DNA from: Dryas octopetala
Lineage: Eukaryota; Streptophyta; Magnoliopsida; Rosales; Rosaceae
DNA: 64,000 bases
Assembly (NCBI GenBank): GCA_963921425.1
Contig: OY992840.1
Location: 16,470,621-16,534,620 of the forward strand
Reading direction: 5' to 3'
In this document: positions 54,587 to 64,000 of the stretch, piece after piece
Layout of the letters: every line of letters starts with the position of its first letter
How positions within the stretch are numbered: the first letter of the stretch is position 1
Position numbers and translations under genes: made by a program
The notes under the pieces: model-generated
Seen by the model: only the letters and a program-made list of their open reading frames with translations
Databases searched by the model: none
Told to the model about the DNA's origin: nothing

Positions 54587-56780
54587 TTAAAACAATAAGA
54601 AGCCTGTGCCTCTATTTTAGCTTCAATTTTTTATTTTTTGTTTTGTTGTTGTGGGTGTGAAAATGGCATTGTGGTGATTTGGTGAAAGAGAAAGGGGCAT
54701 TTGGGACTTTTCTTGTCCAAAAAGTGCTATTTCTGCTTTCCTAAACAGTGTGGTGCTAAGTGCTAACTTTGTAAAGAAAACATGCAAAGGTGTTACCGGG
54801 GGTAGTTGAACTTGTTTCCCAATTTTCTTGTTTTTTTGTCTTAGCAAAAAATAGGGAAATAGATTTTTTGTTTTTTGTTTTTTTTCATTTCGATGAGGGA
54901 ATTTGAAATTAGAATTTTTTAAATATTATGGAGCAAAACACTCTTACACGAATTAATATACACAATTTTGTGTGTATAGAAGTATAGAACAAACAAGTAT
55001 GATTGATTCTATATAAAAAAGAAGAAAAATGAAGATATGGAATCAATGATATCTAATTTTTATATGTAATTTCCGTTTATAAAATTATGGGAGAAAGACC
55101 TATAAGCTACAAAGATGGAAAGCTCTTAAAACTTTTTTATTATTTTTCAATCAAGCACACATTAAATATGCACGGATACTCCAAAACAATGAGCCTATAG
55201 AAAGCTCTGGCTAAACCATGGATTTGTCTCAAGTAAATGGACCATTAGCTCTTACACTAAATCAGTAATGTCAAATAAATTTAATAATTGCTCATGGTGA
55301 ATTGATACCCATTTCGTGTCAGATTTTATTGGAGAGTTTATTATTTAAGTATGAAAAAGAAGCTAAACCATGCGTGACAGAGATGTTTTGCACTGATATT
55401 ATGAAAATTTGACAAATAGTCATATAATTAAGAACCCCATTTTGCCCAACGCAATATAAAACACAAACAACCATGTTCTGACTTGGCCAAGCAGCGCTAA
55501 AAGAATAAGCTAGCATGAATGATTACATCCAAAAGTTGGCTTCCTTTGATTTTCTTGTATTTGGCATAACAAAGTAGTTTCCCAACAAACAACTAGACCA
55601 ATTTACTTATTGCTAATTTGAAAAGTTTGATCAAGTTTTGCTAAAGAGATCACACAAGAGAAGTTTCTTCAGAACACTCAACCTTATTGGCAATTTGGCT
55701 AATGGCTATGATCATAGTTCTCAAGAAGATAAGCAAGAACATGATAACCACTTCATTACAAGGTACTAACTAGCCATTTTCCTCAAAAATCTTCTTATAA
55801 ATGTTCCAAAATAAAGACATTAATGAAGTTTAAGCTCATGGGTTAGCAACTTCATAAATCCTATGTTGAGACTTGAAAGCGTGCAATAAGGGTGACTTTG
55901 GTTTCCACCAAACAAGGGAAGAAAAAGTGAGAATAAAAAAAGGAAAAAAAATATTTGGATGACTCATCATGAAGTTGACCCCACAACATGAAAGAAACAT
56001 CAATACCTGTGTATGGAACTATGGATGCTTGCTTCCATCATCTTCACAAGAAACTGATGCAACTGGACTTTATCACTAGCAACAATATGAAAGTCAACTA
56101 GCATTTCTGTGCTGTGTGCATGCATATGATACAGTACCGCTTCAATAATATAGCCCAGACTCAGCAGCTCATCATAAAGAAGATTATGGGAGCAATTTAG
56201 ATTAACAATACCATAAACAGAAATTGGCCCTCAAAGTGAAAGTCAATGTCTCAATGAATAGGAGAAGTAATACAAAAGGTCCCATTGAGTTAAATGCCAA
56301 TCATCTACAGCTTCCCTCTTGGGTTAAACATTCTACAACTTATTTTGATACTTAAAATGATGAAGCCTGCAGCTTAATGTAGCTGTTGCAAATTCTCTAC
56401 ATAGCAGTAAAATAAATGTAGCTAAATGTAGATGTTAGAATTCTTGTTTCCCCAATTGGTCAAAAAAAAGAATTCTTGTTTCCCCTTGTAAATTTTAAAA
56501 TAAGGGCATGAAATGAGGGACAAGAGAATTTTATTTAATTACATGATTTACATCCCAAACAATTATACAAAAATGGTCTATTAAAGACTAAGAACCCCAG
56601 CAAGAAAATATTACAAATGGGGCAAAAACCACCATCTTTTGCACTGAAACCTAAACCCACCACCACATGATTACATCTGGATCATGGTGCCATTACTTGG
56701 ATTTATTACTTATTCTCACTTCTCTGCCATACTTTAAACAACAAGACAATAACCCAGGAAATGAATTTACCAAAGGAAAC
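54587..56780. other. intergenic
   Basis: AT-rich DNA up to the 3' end of the HD-Zip gene; the last few hundred bases are probably its 3' UTR. No supported gene. Confidence 0.5.
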
Positions 56781-58506
56781 TTAATAAGACCAGGACCAAA
56801 AGGCATGATCTTCCACAGGGAATCCAAAATTACATGAATTTGCAGGAGGGTCGGAGTAATCAACATCTTCAAGCTTTGGAAAGATGTATGGAGGCAACAG
56901 GCTTTTGCTCAAGTTATCTTCTTCATCTTGGGAAAGGTCAGACTGGTCAGCTTCAAACACATATGAAGAATCACCAGGTTCCAAGAGTGAAGAGTGAACC
57001 CCATCAGTGTAATGTGGGCTGTCTGCAGAATCAAATATATCACTCTTGACTGAACTAAGATCTTCCTGCTTAGAGGCCACAACTGAGACTTTGGATACTT
57101 CACCCTCTGAGACTGAATCGGAAATTGGCTTCTGCAGTGGTTCTTGAGGTAATTTGATGGTATCAGAAAGTTCTGAGTTTCCCCTCTCTTTCTCTTTGAG
57201 CTGCAGCTTGTCTGTGAGGTGAACAACCTGATAAACAATTTAAACATATCATGCAATATTCAAAACCAAAAGACTATAAATGGAAAATGAGGTAGTGAAT
57301 TACTGAGATTAATGTCTACCTCAGCTTTTAGTTTATCATTCTCTTTAGCTAAGCTCTCATAATCAGCCTTGAGATTGTTATAGTTGGCTTCCAAAGCCTC
57401 GTAATCCTTTTCCAGCTGTTTTGTCTTCCACCTTGCCCTGCGGTTCTGGAACCATATCGCAACCTGGCGAGGCTGCAAACCAAGGTCCTTGGCAAGTAGG
57501 ACTTTTCTTTCTGGTTCAAGCTTGTTTTCCATGTCAAAGCTTTTTTCAAGAAACTGGACTTGATCAGCAGTCAGCCGCCTCTTCTTTCCAGGTTGATGGA
57601 AATACTCATCCAAGTCCTCGTCCCCATTCTCTTCATGCTCATACGAGTGGAATAATGACCTCTTCGATCCATTTCCTCGAACATCTTCAAAACTCACCAT
57701 GGATCTTGAACCTGAAGAAGATACACTATGTATTAGAAAACCATTTTCCAGAGAATCACCAAAAACTGGTTAACTGCACAAATTAACACCCATTTCTTGA
57801 ATTACTAAAGGTATTCTTGCTACACAGTTTTCCTCAACAATCCCATTGATGATCTGAAAATGATGGAACATTAACACCCATTTCATGTTCAACTCTGATC
57901 TAAAAAACTTCATCATTTCTGGTTTTTTTTTGTTACTGCTGACTAACTGAATTATAAACAGGTAGATCAAAAAGGGCCTAAATTATGCAAATTCCAACCT
58001 TTGTTAATTCATATACGAGTTAAGCAGCAACATACAAATCCACCTATCAATCACCATAAAACCCCACACCATATTCACATCCGAATTGATCCAGACAGTA
58101 ACATCCCACAAGAAGATACACAATCAAAGCGTCAAGAAGATGCGAATTTTAATTGTTCAAGACATGGGTTAAAAAAGATACACCATATACTTTCAAAGTT
58201 CAGACTTTGCAAGCAAAAACGAAGTAAAAAATCCCAAAAGATATAAACATTTAATGAAACAAACAAAAACCCATAACAGAGACACTAAAAAAGAGTGATA
58301 AATCAATCCAATAACTGAAAACCACAAAGATAGTAGAAAAAAAGGACTGAAAGTGTACCGAGAAAAGGAGAAGTAGAAGAAGAATTAGAAGACCCAGAAA
58401 GGAACAAAGAATCACGAGGCTCGGAAGCACAAGAACCCCTCTGATTCTGAAGCAAAACACTTAAGCTGGACGAGGCACCACCGCTATAGACCCTCCCACC
58501 AGCCAT
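56781..58506 (-). CDS. HD-Zip class I transcription factor (HAT5/ATHB1-like)
   Basis: Nuclear homeodomain-leucine zipper regulator; class I proteins bind as dimers to pseudopalindromes of the CAATNATTG type and act in light, stress and growth control. Three exons: 58506-58359 ([20 protein letters not shown]...), 57711-57320 and 57227-56781, 328 aa. Exon 2 holds an acidic stretch, the homeodomain (about 92-147; [35 protein letters not shown]) and the leucine zipper with heptads continuing into exon 3 ([14 protein letters not shown]). The C-terminus is acidic and ends DHAFWSWSY, like the FWGW end of ATHB1. All junctions are GT-AG and in phase. Lack of an N-terminal ZIBEL/LxLxL region or MEKHLA excludes classes II and III. 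The leader contains a (CT)n repeat. Confidence 0.95.
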
Positions 58507-58798
58507 GTTTACTCTTAATTAACACCTCGATGAATTGTTCTGTTTAGTTGGTTTTGTTAAAAAACACTTCAAGCTGCTATGACAACTTGGTTGTGATGAT
58601 GATCCGAAACCCTGGTTTTGAAGTAAAGTATTAGGCTTTGTGGCGAAAGAAGCTGGTGATGATGATTTCTGTGATGTGGGAAGTGTGGGAACAACGGCTG
58701 CTCACACCCATCACTCAGAAGAAAAGAAACAGAGGGTCCTGACCTTGGAGGAGGTGGTGAAAGAGTGGACAAGAAGTAGGTCTGTGTATTTGGGAAGT

Positions 58799-58800
58799 CT

Positions 58801-58833
<33 letters not shown>

Positions 58834-58834
58834 T
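58799..58834. repeat. (GA)n tract in the HD-Zip leader
   Basis: About 17 GA units with one AAG break, about 300 bases upstream of the HD-Zip ATG; (CT)n in the sense strand of that gene. Confidence 0.9.
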
Positions 58835-60404
58835 TTCTTCTTCTGAAGCTTAGCGTGATGATGATGATGATAATATAGTGAAAGCCCAAATGGGGTTCTT
58901 GTTCGAGGCGTGGACAAGATTAGTTTATATTACCATCTTACCCTTCCTTGCAAAGCATCATATTCATTAGTCATAACGACATCACATAAACCCACTTATC
59001 ATCCTTTTTATCTTCTCCTTCCCTTCTTATCTTATGTTTATATGCTTATAGCTGATGTATTAACCGGCCAAAAAAAAAAAAAAATAGCTGATGCATTGGT
59101 CTTGAATCCTTGCTAGAATGACAAAACAAGGCTCTTGTTATTGTATTTTGTCGTAAGAGGTTCAAATACATTGTGAGAGTGTGAGACCGAAAAGAAAAAA
59201 AAAATTCAATTGACCATCTTTATATATATAAAGCTTATAAACTTGTTTTTGTTTTAATAAAACAATAGAAACATGTTATAACATCCAACGATTTTCTTCG
59301 TCCATTACTCGTTAATTCAAATGGCTTGAATGTGTTCTTTGTAATGAAAAAATAAAAATCCAACATTTTTTTTTATAGTTTATCTACTTTCTTATGTGGG
59401 TGAAATTCTAAACGAATTATGCAATATATGAACTAGTCTTAGGAAATAAAATTGGACAAAAAACAAGTTGCAAACCAATTCATTTTTTAACTAATTTTTG
59501 TAGGTAAAACATTTTATATGTTCCAAGATAATTAATAAAGTTGCAAACCATTATGTAATTATTTTTGGACAAAAAAAATTATGTAATTATTTATCTTAAA
59601 GAACAAAATGTGCATATTTCTCCAAAACTGAAACTAACCTAGCGTGACTTGATGATATTGATGTGGACAAAATTTTTGTTAAAGACGTGCAAACAACGTT
59701 CTAAACATTAAAATATTTAAAGATTTTTCTTAAGAAAATGTCAGAAATGGGGGCGTGGAACATATAATAGTTAGGGGCATAGTGGTAAATCAGGAAGAGA
59801 TGAAAACGAGGCACAGAAGCACACAGAGGGAAAGGAATCCAGTCCAAGCAAGCAGTCGCTTTCGGAAGGGAGGGACTGAGTTGGCGAGTCAGAAACGGAT
59901 GACTCAGCCACTCTGACTGCGACCGCTCAGTGCCACTCTCACCACTCAAGCGGCTCGCGTTTCAACACGGCGGGCCTCATTGGGCCACGTCTACGTGATG
60001 CGGGCCCAACTATTGTCTCTTCACACTGATTTTATATTCGCTTGGTCTCACTATCAGCCTATCCAAGCCAACTCCGGTGATGTGTCCACCATTCTTATCT
60101 TATTGAACAGTTTATTCAAATCACATTAAATTGAATCTCAAATGAGTAATTCTATTTTCACCCAAACATGATGTATAACTCTAATATCATTACGTGATTA
60201 TGTAATCGTATTATAAAACATCAATTGGATATCATGCCACGGAAATACAAAATAACTTTTCCTCTATTTCACTTTTATTAATCCTCTTTTCAAAATTTTC
60301 CTATCCCATTAAATACAATAAAACATTTGAAAAAGAAAAAAAATATTATTAGGAATCTCAAATTTATATCCCAATTTTAATTCTAAATAATGTATCATTA
60401 TACA
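58835..60404. other. intergenic, HD-Zip promoter side
   Basis: The left part is the HD-Zip promoter. Around 59960-60010 are TGGGCC/GGGCCCA words next to ACGT cores (ATTGGGCCACGTCTACGTGA), typical site-II/TCP-like and ACGT elements, but no gene is visible next to them. The remainder is AT-rich. Confidence 0.5.
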
Positions 60405-60815
60405 CAGGGCTCTTCCAATAAGGGATCCCTCATTTAGTGTTAAATGAGGGATCACCCTGTGTGGCCCACACGGGTCGTTTTGTATTAATCCGAACCGTCC
60501 ATTTTTTACATCTCCATTGATAGATCATCCATGCAAAAAATCAGCTAAATCAGAAATCGTTTATCCATTCGATTAAACGGCCAAAGTTTAAAACAAATAG
60601 ACGAACAACAAATTCCTCTATAAACACCTAAACTTTGACCGCTTAATCGAACGAGCAAACGATTTCTGATTTGGCTGATTTTTTACAGGGATGATCTATC
60701 AATGGAGATGTAAAAAATAGACGGTTCGAATTAACACAAAACGACTCGTGTGGGTCCCATAAGGTGATCCCTCATTTAATACTAAATGAGGGATCCCTTA
60801 TTGGAAGGGCCCTCT
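60405..60815. mobile_element. Mutator-like foldback MITE
   Basis: 411 bases, almost fully self-complementary (arms about 190 bases; CTTCCAATAAGGGATCCCTC at the left and its complement at the right). Flanked by a perfect 9-base target duplication CATTATACA (60396-60404 and 60816-60824). Inner words (GATAGATCATCC, AACCGTCCATTTTTTACATC) resemble the MITE in P450 copy A and the tandem array in the CACTA. Confidence 0.92.
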
Positions 60816-61029
60816 CATTATACATGTAAATGTTTTACTTGTTGTGAAATAAATAATTCTTAAAATAAGTCATGTATGAATCGATAACATACTGACATAT
60901 TATTTGAAATCTAAATTTAAAATCTCTATCATTGCTCAAAGAAAAAAAAAAGAAGCAAAAACCAAGCCAGCCACACCAACTAACGCCCATCGCCAACGAC
61001 CTTCCTATCTCTATCTCTCTCTCTATTTT

Positions 61030-61195
61030 CCTCCCTCTCTTTCTCTTCTTCTCTCTCTTTCTTTCTCCCATTCCCTCATAGGACCACCATGGTGTAGGCG
61101 ACCCCGACCTTCAACATGGAGATAGATAGAGTCATCACTCATCAGCCACCATGGTGGTCTAATGAGGGAGGGGAGGGAGAGAAAGAAGAGAGTGA
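61030..61195. repeat. foldback around CCACCATGGTGG
   Basis: Arms of about 40-45 bases: CTCTTTCTTTCTCCC..GACCACCATGG on the left pairs with CCACCATGGTGGTCTAATGAG..AAGAAGAG on the right. Part of a CT/GA-rich low-complexity patch starting at about 61005. Confidence 0.7.
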
Positions 61196-64000
61196 AAAAG
61201 AAGAGGGAAGAAGAATAAGAGAAGTGTGTTCAATAAAGTGATTTGGGGAGGTAAACATAAAAGCACTCATCTCAAATTTTGTAATTTTATCTGTGGGCCT
61301 GTGGCCCATGGTTTCTAACAAACCATAACATTTTGTAAACAACCTTTAATTTACTATAATTAGTACAAACGGCCCATAGTCCAAAAATCACTAATCATAC
61401 TGGGCTTCCTTCATGAAATATAATACCATCATTTTTGTTTGACTTTTGTTAGCTATTCACAATGTGCCAAAGCCCATATTTGATCCCCACTGAGTGAAAG
61501 ATCCACTCCCCTCAATCGATAAGAACCCAATTCCGGTTCTCATTTAGAATGCAACTGCAACTGCAACTAGTGAAAGTGATTTGGTTTTTTACTTTGTCCA
61601 AGAATATGGGCCATGTTTATTAAACCCATTAAGCAACCCCTTTTCCTTTGGTGGTTCAACTGCACCTATTGGCCATGTCAAAGTATATGCAAAAAAAGGT
61701 TAAAACTACTTGGAGGGCAAGTGGCAACTCCACCTTGTGTGGAGTATAGGGATTACATAATGCTTCAAACTTCAAATCAAAGAAAGTTGTAAAGAACATG
61801 TTCAATGGAGTGGAGCACATAGTGAATATGCAGAATTTGCTTCAATCCTCTCATGTTGGCCACCATATGTATTGATGAATATTTATTCCAATCTTTCTAT
61901 TTTCAGGGCAAACAGGGAAAACTGAAACCATTTCTTCTGCCTTATTGGTTGCTACTACTAGTAATTCCTCACCTCACTATCAGAACCATTTCACATTGTT
62001 CCTTAATTTTGGTCTATTTTTTCAACCCTTTCTTTACCTTGTTGGTTTTGTGATACATGATCCTCCTACTTGGGCCCCATCAATAAGCACATTTAGGGTA
62101 GAGAAACTGTTATTGGCCAATGATTGTGGCTACTGCATTTTTTTATTCAACGTTTGGAACATTAAAAATGGGTTTTTGAGCCTTTTGAGGAATCAAGGAA
62201 ATGGTGTCGGAGTTGTCCCCCATATTCAGTTGTTTAGAAGTCCCCATTGTTGCTGCTGATGCTATTGCTTATGTTTGAGACCAAAGGTAAGATTACTTGG
62301 GTAACAGGGTAAGTCCATACTTAGCCGAACTGATTTTAGGGCCTGGGATTCTGTATGCTCGTGTTGCTATAAAATTTGAATGGTCAAGGTTCTTGGATGT
62401 TAGGCAAAAGGGTGTGAAAGGTATAAATTTGTTCCATATCCGCATTCCAATTTCCAAACAATGCAGGAAGCTGCTTATATTTATAGGCCGCAGCTTTTGA
62501 AACTAGTCAGGGAATATTCTTAAATTATTTAGATTAACATTAGCATCCTAATGTTCTACCTGACAAGATATATGCTACCTTAGAAAACCTACATTCAAGA
62601 TGGAGAATCAGATTATACCCCAAGATGATGTTGAAATGTGTATGCTTCAACTTTCATTCAAAAAGAAAACTTAACATTCAATAAAACAATTCAGACTCAA
62701 GGCCAATAGGAATATAGAGAGAACTCAAATTAGATTCCTTTCATTATATTGAAATTGCGACAACGAAACATACACTTACGAGTTAAGAAGATGTTTAAGC
62801 CTTGCACCAAAAGCAAAAGAGAGGATATAAAGATTGAATGTGATTTGTTTATCCATACCACCAAATGATGTTGTGTTATTTAAGACAAGTAGTTTCTCCC
62901 CAACCTCTCCAACTCCAACATCAACCTCTCCAATTATTTTCAATCTGAAAGGTTTGCCTATTATACATTTGCCTTGTAAATTAATATCCACATGATCAAA
63001 TTCAGCAGGGGAAACTGAGATGTACTGGCAATGCATGGGAGTAAATGCTGGCCTGCTAGGATGACCCAATTGAAAAATCCTAATAGCCACCCAATTTGGA
63101 GACCTCTAAGATCATGCACCTAACATTTGTCTCTGAAAGATTATATCCACACATTTTCTATGATCAAGGATCTGGGTGGCTCAGAAAGGAAACCTACTCT
63201 ACAGGGCAACAACATAGAATGATAAGGCCACTAGTAAGTTAACAGTACTGTCAGATGGCTCTAGTAGTAAGAAGAAGAATATTTCAGTACAGCTCTGAAA
63301 GCTCTATAAGAGCATGCCAAAAGACAAAAATCATATGACACATGATAAATGAAAATTGATTGAATTGCCTTGATTTCACAAAATATATAGTTGTAATCTT
63401 GTAGCCAACCCAAAGATGAGGAATGAGTCCCTGTTAGAAATTCTATTTAATTTGTAAAAGTCACAGAATTGGATAATACAGAGTTGGTGCAATTAGAGAT
63501 TAGTTTAAGACACAGTTGGTCGTAGTCTTATTACCACTACTAGGGTGAGTGAGTGATTTTGGAGGTGGGGCATGCCTGAAATGCTACACTCTAACTTTAC
63601 CTTCAAGATCAACATCATAGCATTATGACCCCATTTATTTGTCTAGCCCACTTGCATTGAGTTTGTACTCCATCTTCTGATATCATTACATATATTGACA
63701 AGAATAGAGAGCATGGTTTGTTCAGGCAATCACCTCAGACCCCATTTGATTCCCAATTTGCAAATCATAAATGCCCTTTATAAAATCAGCTTCTTACACC
63801 TGTATACTATGCCTTAAAACAGAAATGCTTAAGTCTAATGATTGTGAGGAATATGGTTAACATATCCATTTCTAGTAATCCAGTCTAATTTAAAAAGCAA
63901 CAACAGAATGTTCATGAAGTACTCAATTAGAACAAATGAGAAGATCATTATCTTATAGTGGGGACTGTGGGAGGATTTGGTTCCCATTTTACTTTAGTTT
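61196..64000. other. intergenic right end
   Basis: AT-rich DNA. A 104-codon minus-strand frame (63090-62776) starts with GTG and matches nothing I know. No exon chain, RNA gene or element could be supported here. Confidence 0.5.

Noticed and set aside
58569-58889. 106-codon upstream frame in the HD-Zip leader
   Set aside because: Low-complexity Ile, Ser/Leu and His runs from microsatellites. ATHB1 relatives are known to have a short conserved uORF, but I could not identify it here with confidence.
62776-63090. 104-codon minus-strand frame starting GTG
   Set aside because: Reads like protein in places but has no ATG, no clear exon partners and no family I can recognise. Could be an exon of an unknown gene; a homology search would decide.
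1-64000. CRISPR arrays, operons, prophage, tRNA or rRNA genes
   Set aside because: The DNA is plant nuclear. No regularly spaced repeat arrays with unique spacers were seen and no tRNA/rRNA signature was noticed by eye; a covariance-model scan was not possible.

Overview
This is a plant nuclear window. It has split genes with GT-AG introns, AT-rich intergenic DNA, many MITEs, CACTA and Mutator-like elements and a TRIM retroelement. It is most likely a woody eudicot; from repeat style and protein affinities I guess Rosaceae, Prunus-like, which is inference. It carries no bacterial or viral operon structure. All names below rest on recognised motifs and remembered family sequences, not on database searches.

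Layout. 1-1429 (minus): the 5' three exons of an NPF2-type (NRT1/PTR) transporter that runs off the left edge. 3440-29112 (plus): a tandem array of four CYP85-clan, CYP88-like cytochrome P450 copies. Copy A is intact on paper (nine exons, 484 codons), but its first intron holds a 6.2-kb CACTA element nested inside a MITE. Copies B, C and D are pseudogenes. B has a 5.9-kb MULE with a long transposase reading frame in intron 3. C has a TRIM retroelement with identical LTRs inside exon 4 and a stop at the end of exon 2. D has lost exons 1, 2, 5 and 6. 31927-35817 (plus): an intact LRR receptor kinase close to Arabidopsis At5g62710. 36130-47305: two intronless short-chain dehydrogenase genes plus two SDR relics. 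42992-46300 (minus): an AVT1-type amino acid transporter whose last exon is split by a second CACTA element. 47804-49540 (plus): an HPP-family plastid membrane protein (At5g62720/NITR2;1-like), followed by a decayed partial duplicate. 56781-58506 (minus): an HD-Zip class I gene of the HAT5/ATHB1 type. The remaining 5.4 kb on the right is intergenic with MITEs and no gene I could support.

How it fits together. The receptor kinase and the HPP gene are neighbours in Arabidopsis as I remember it, so they probably form the old conserved backbone. The P450 and SDR blocks look like lineage-specific tandem expansions inserted around it, followed by heavy transposon attack. P450 and SDR side by side could hint at a specialised-metabolism locus, but no terpene cyclase or other scaffold enzyme is visible here. 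A 200-N assembly gap lies within the first CACTA element and is flanked by redundant sequence, so that part should be treated with caution.
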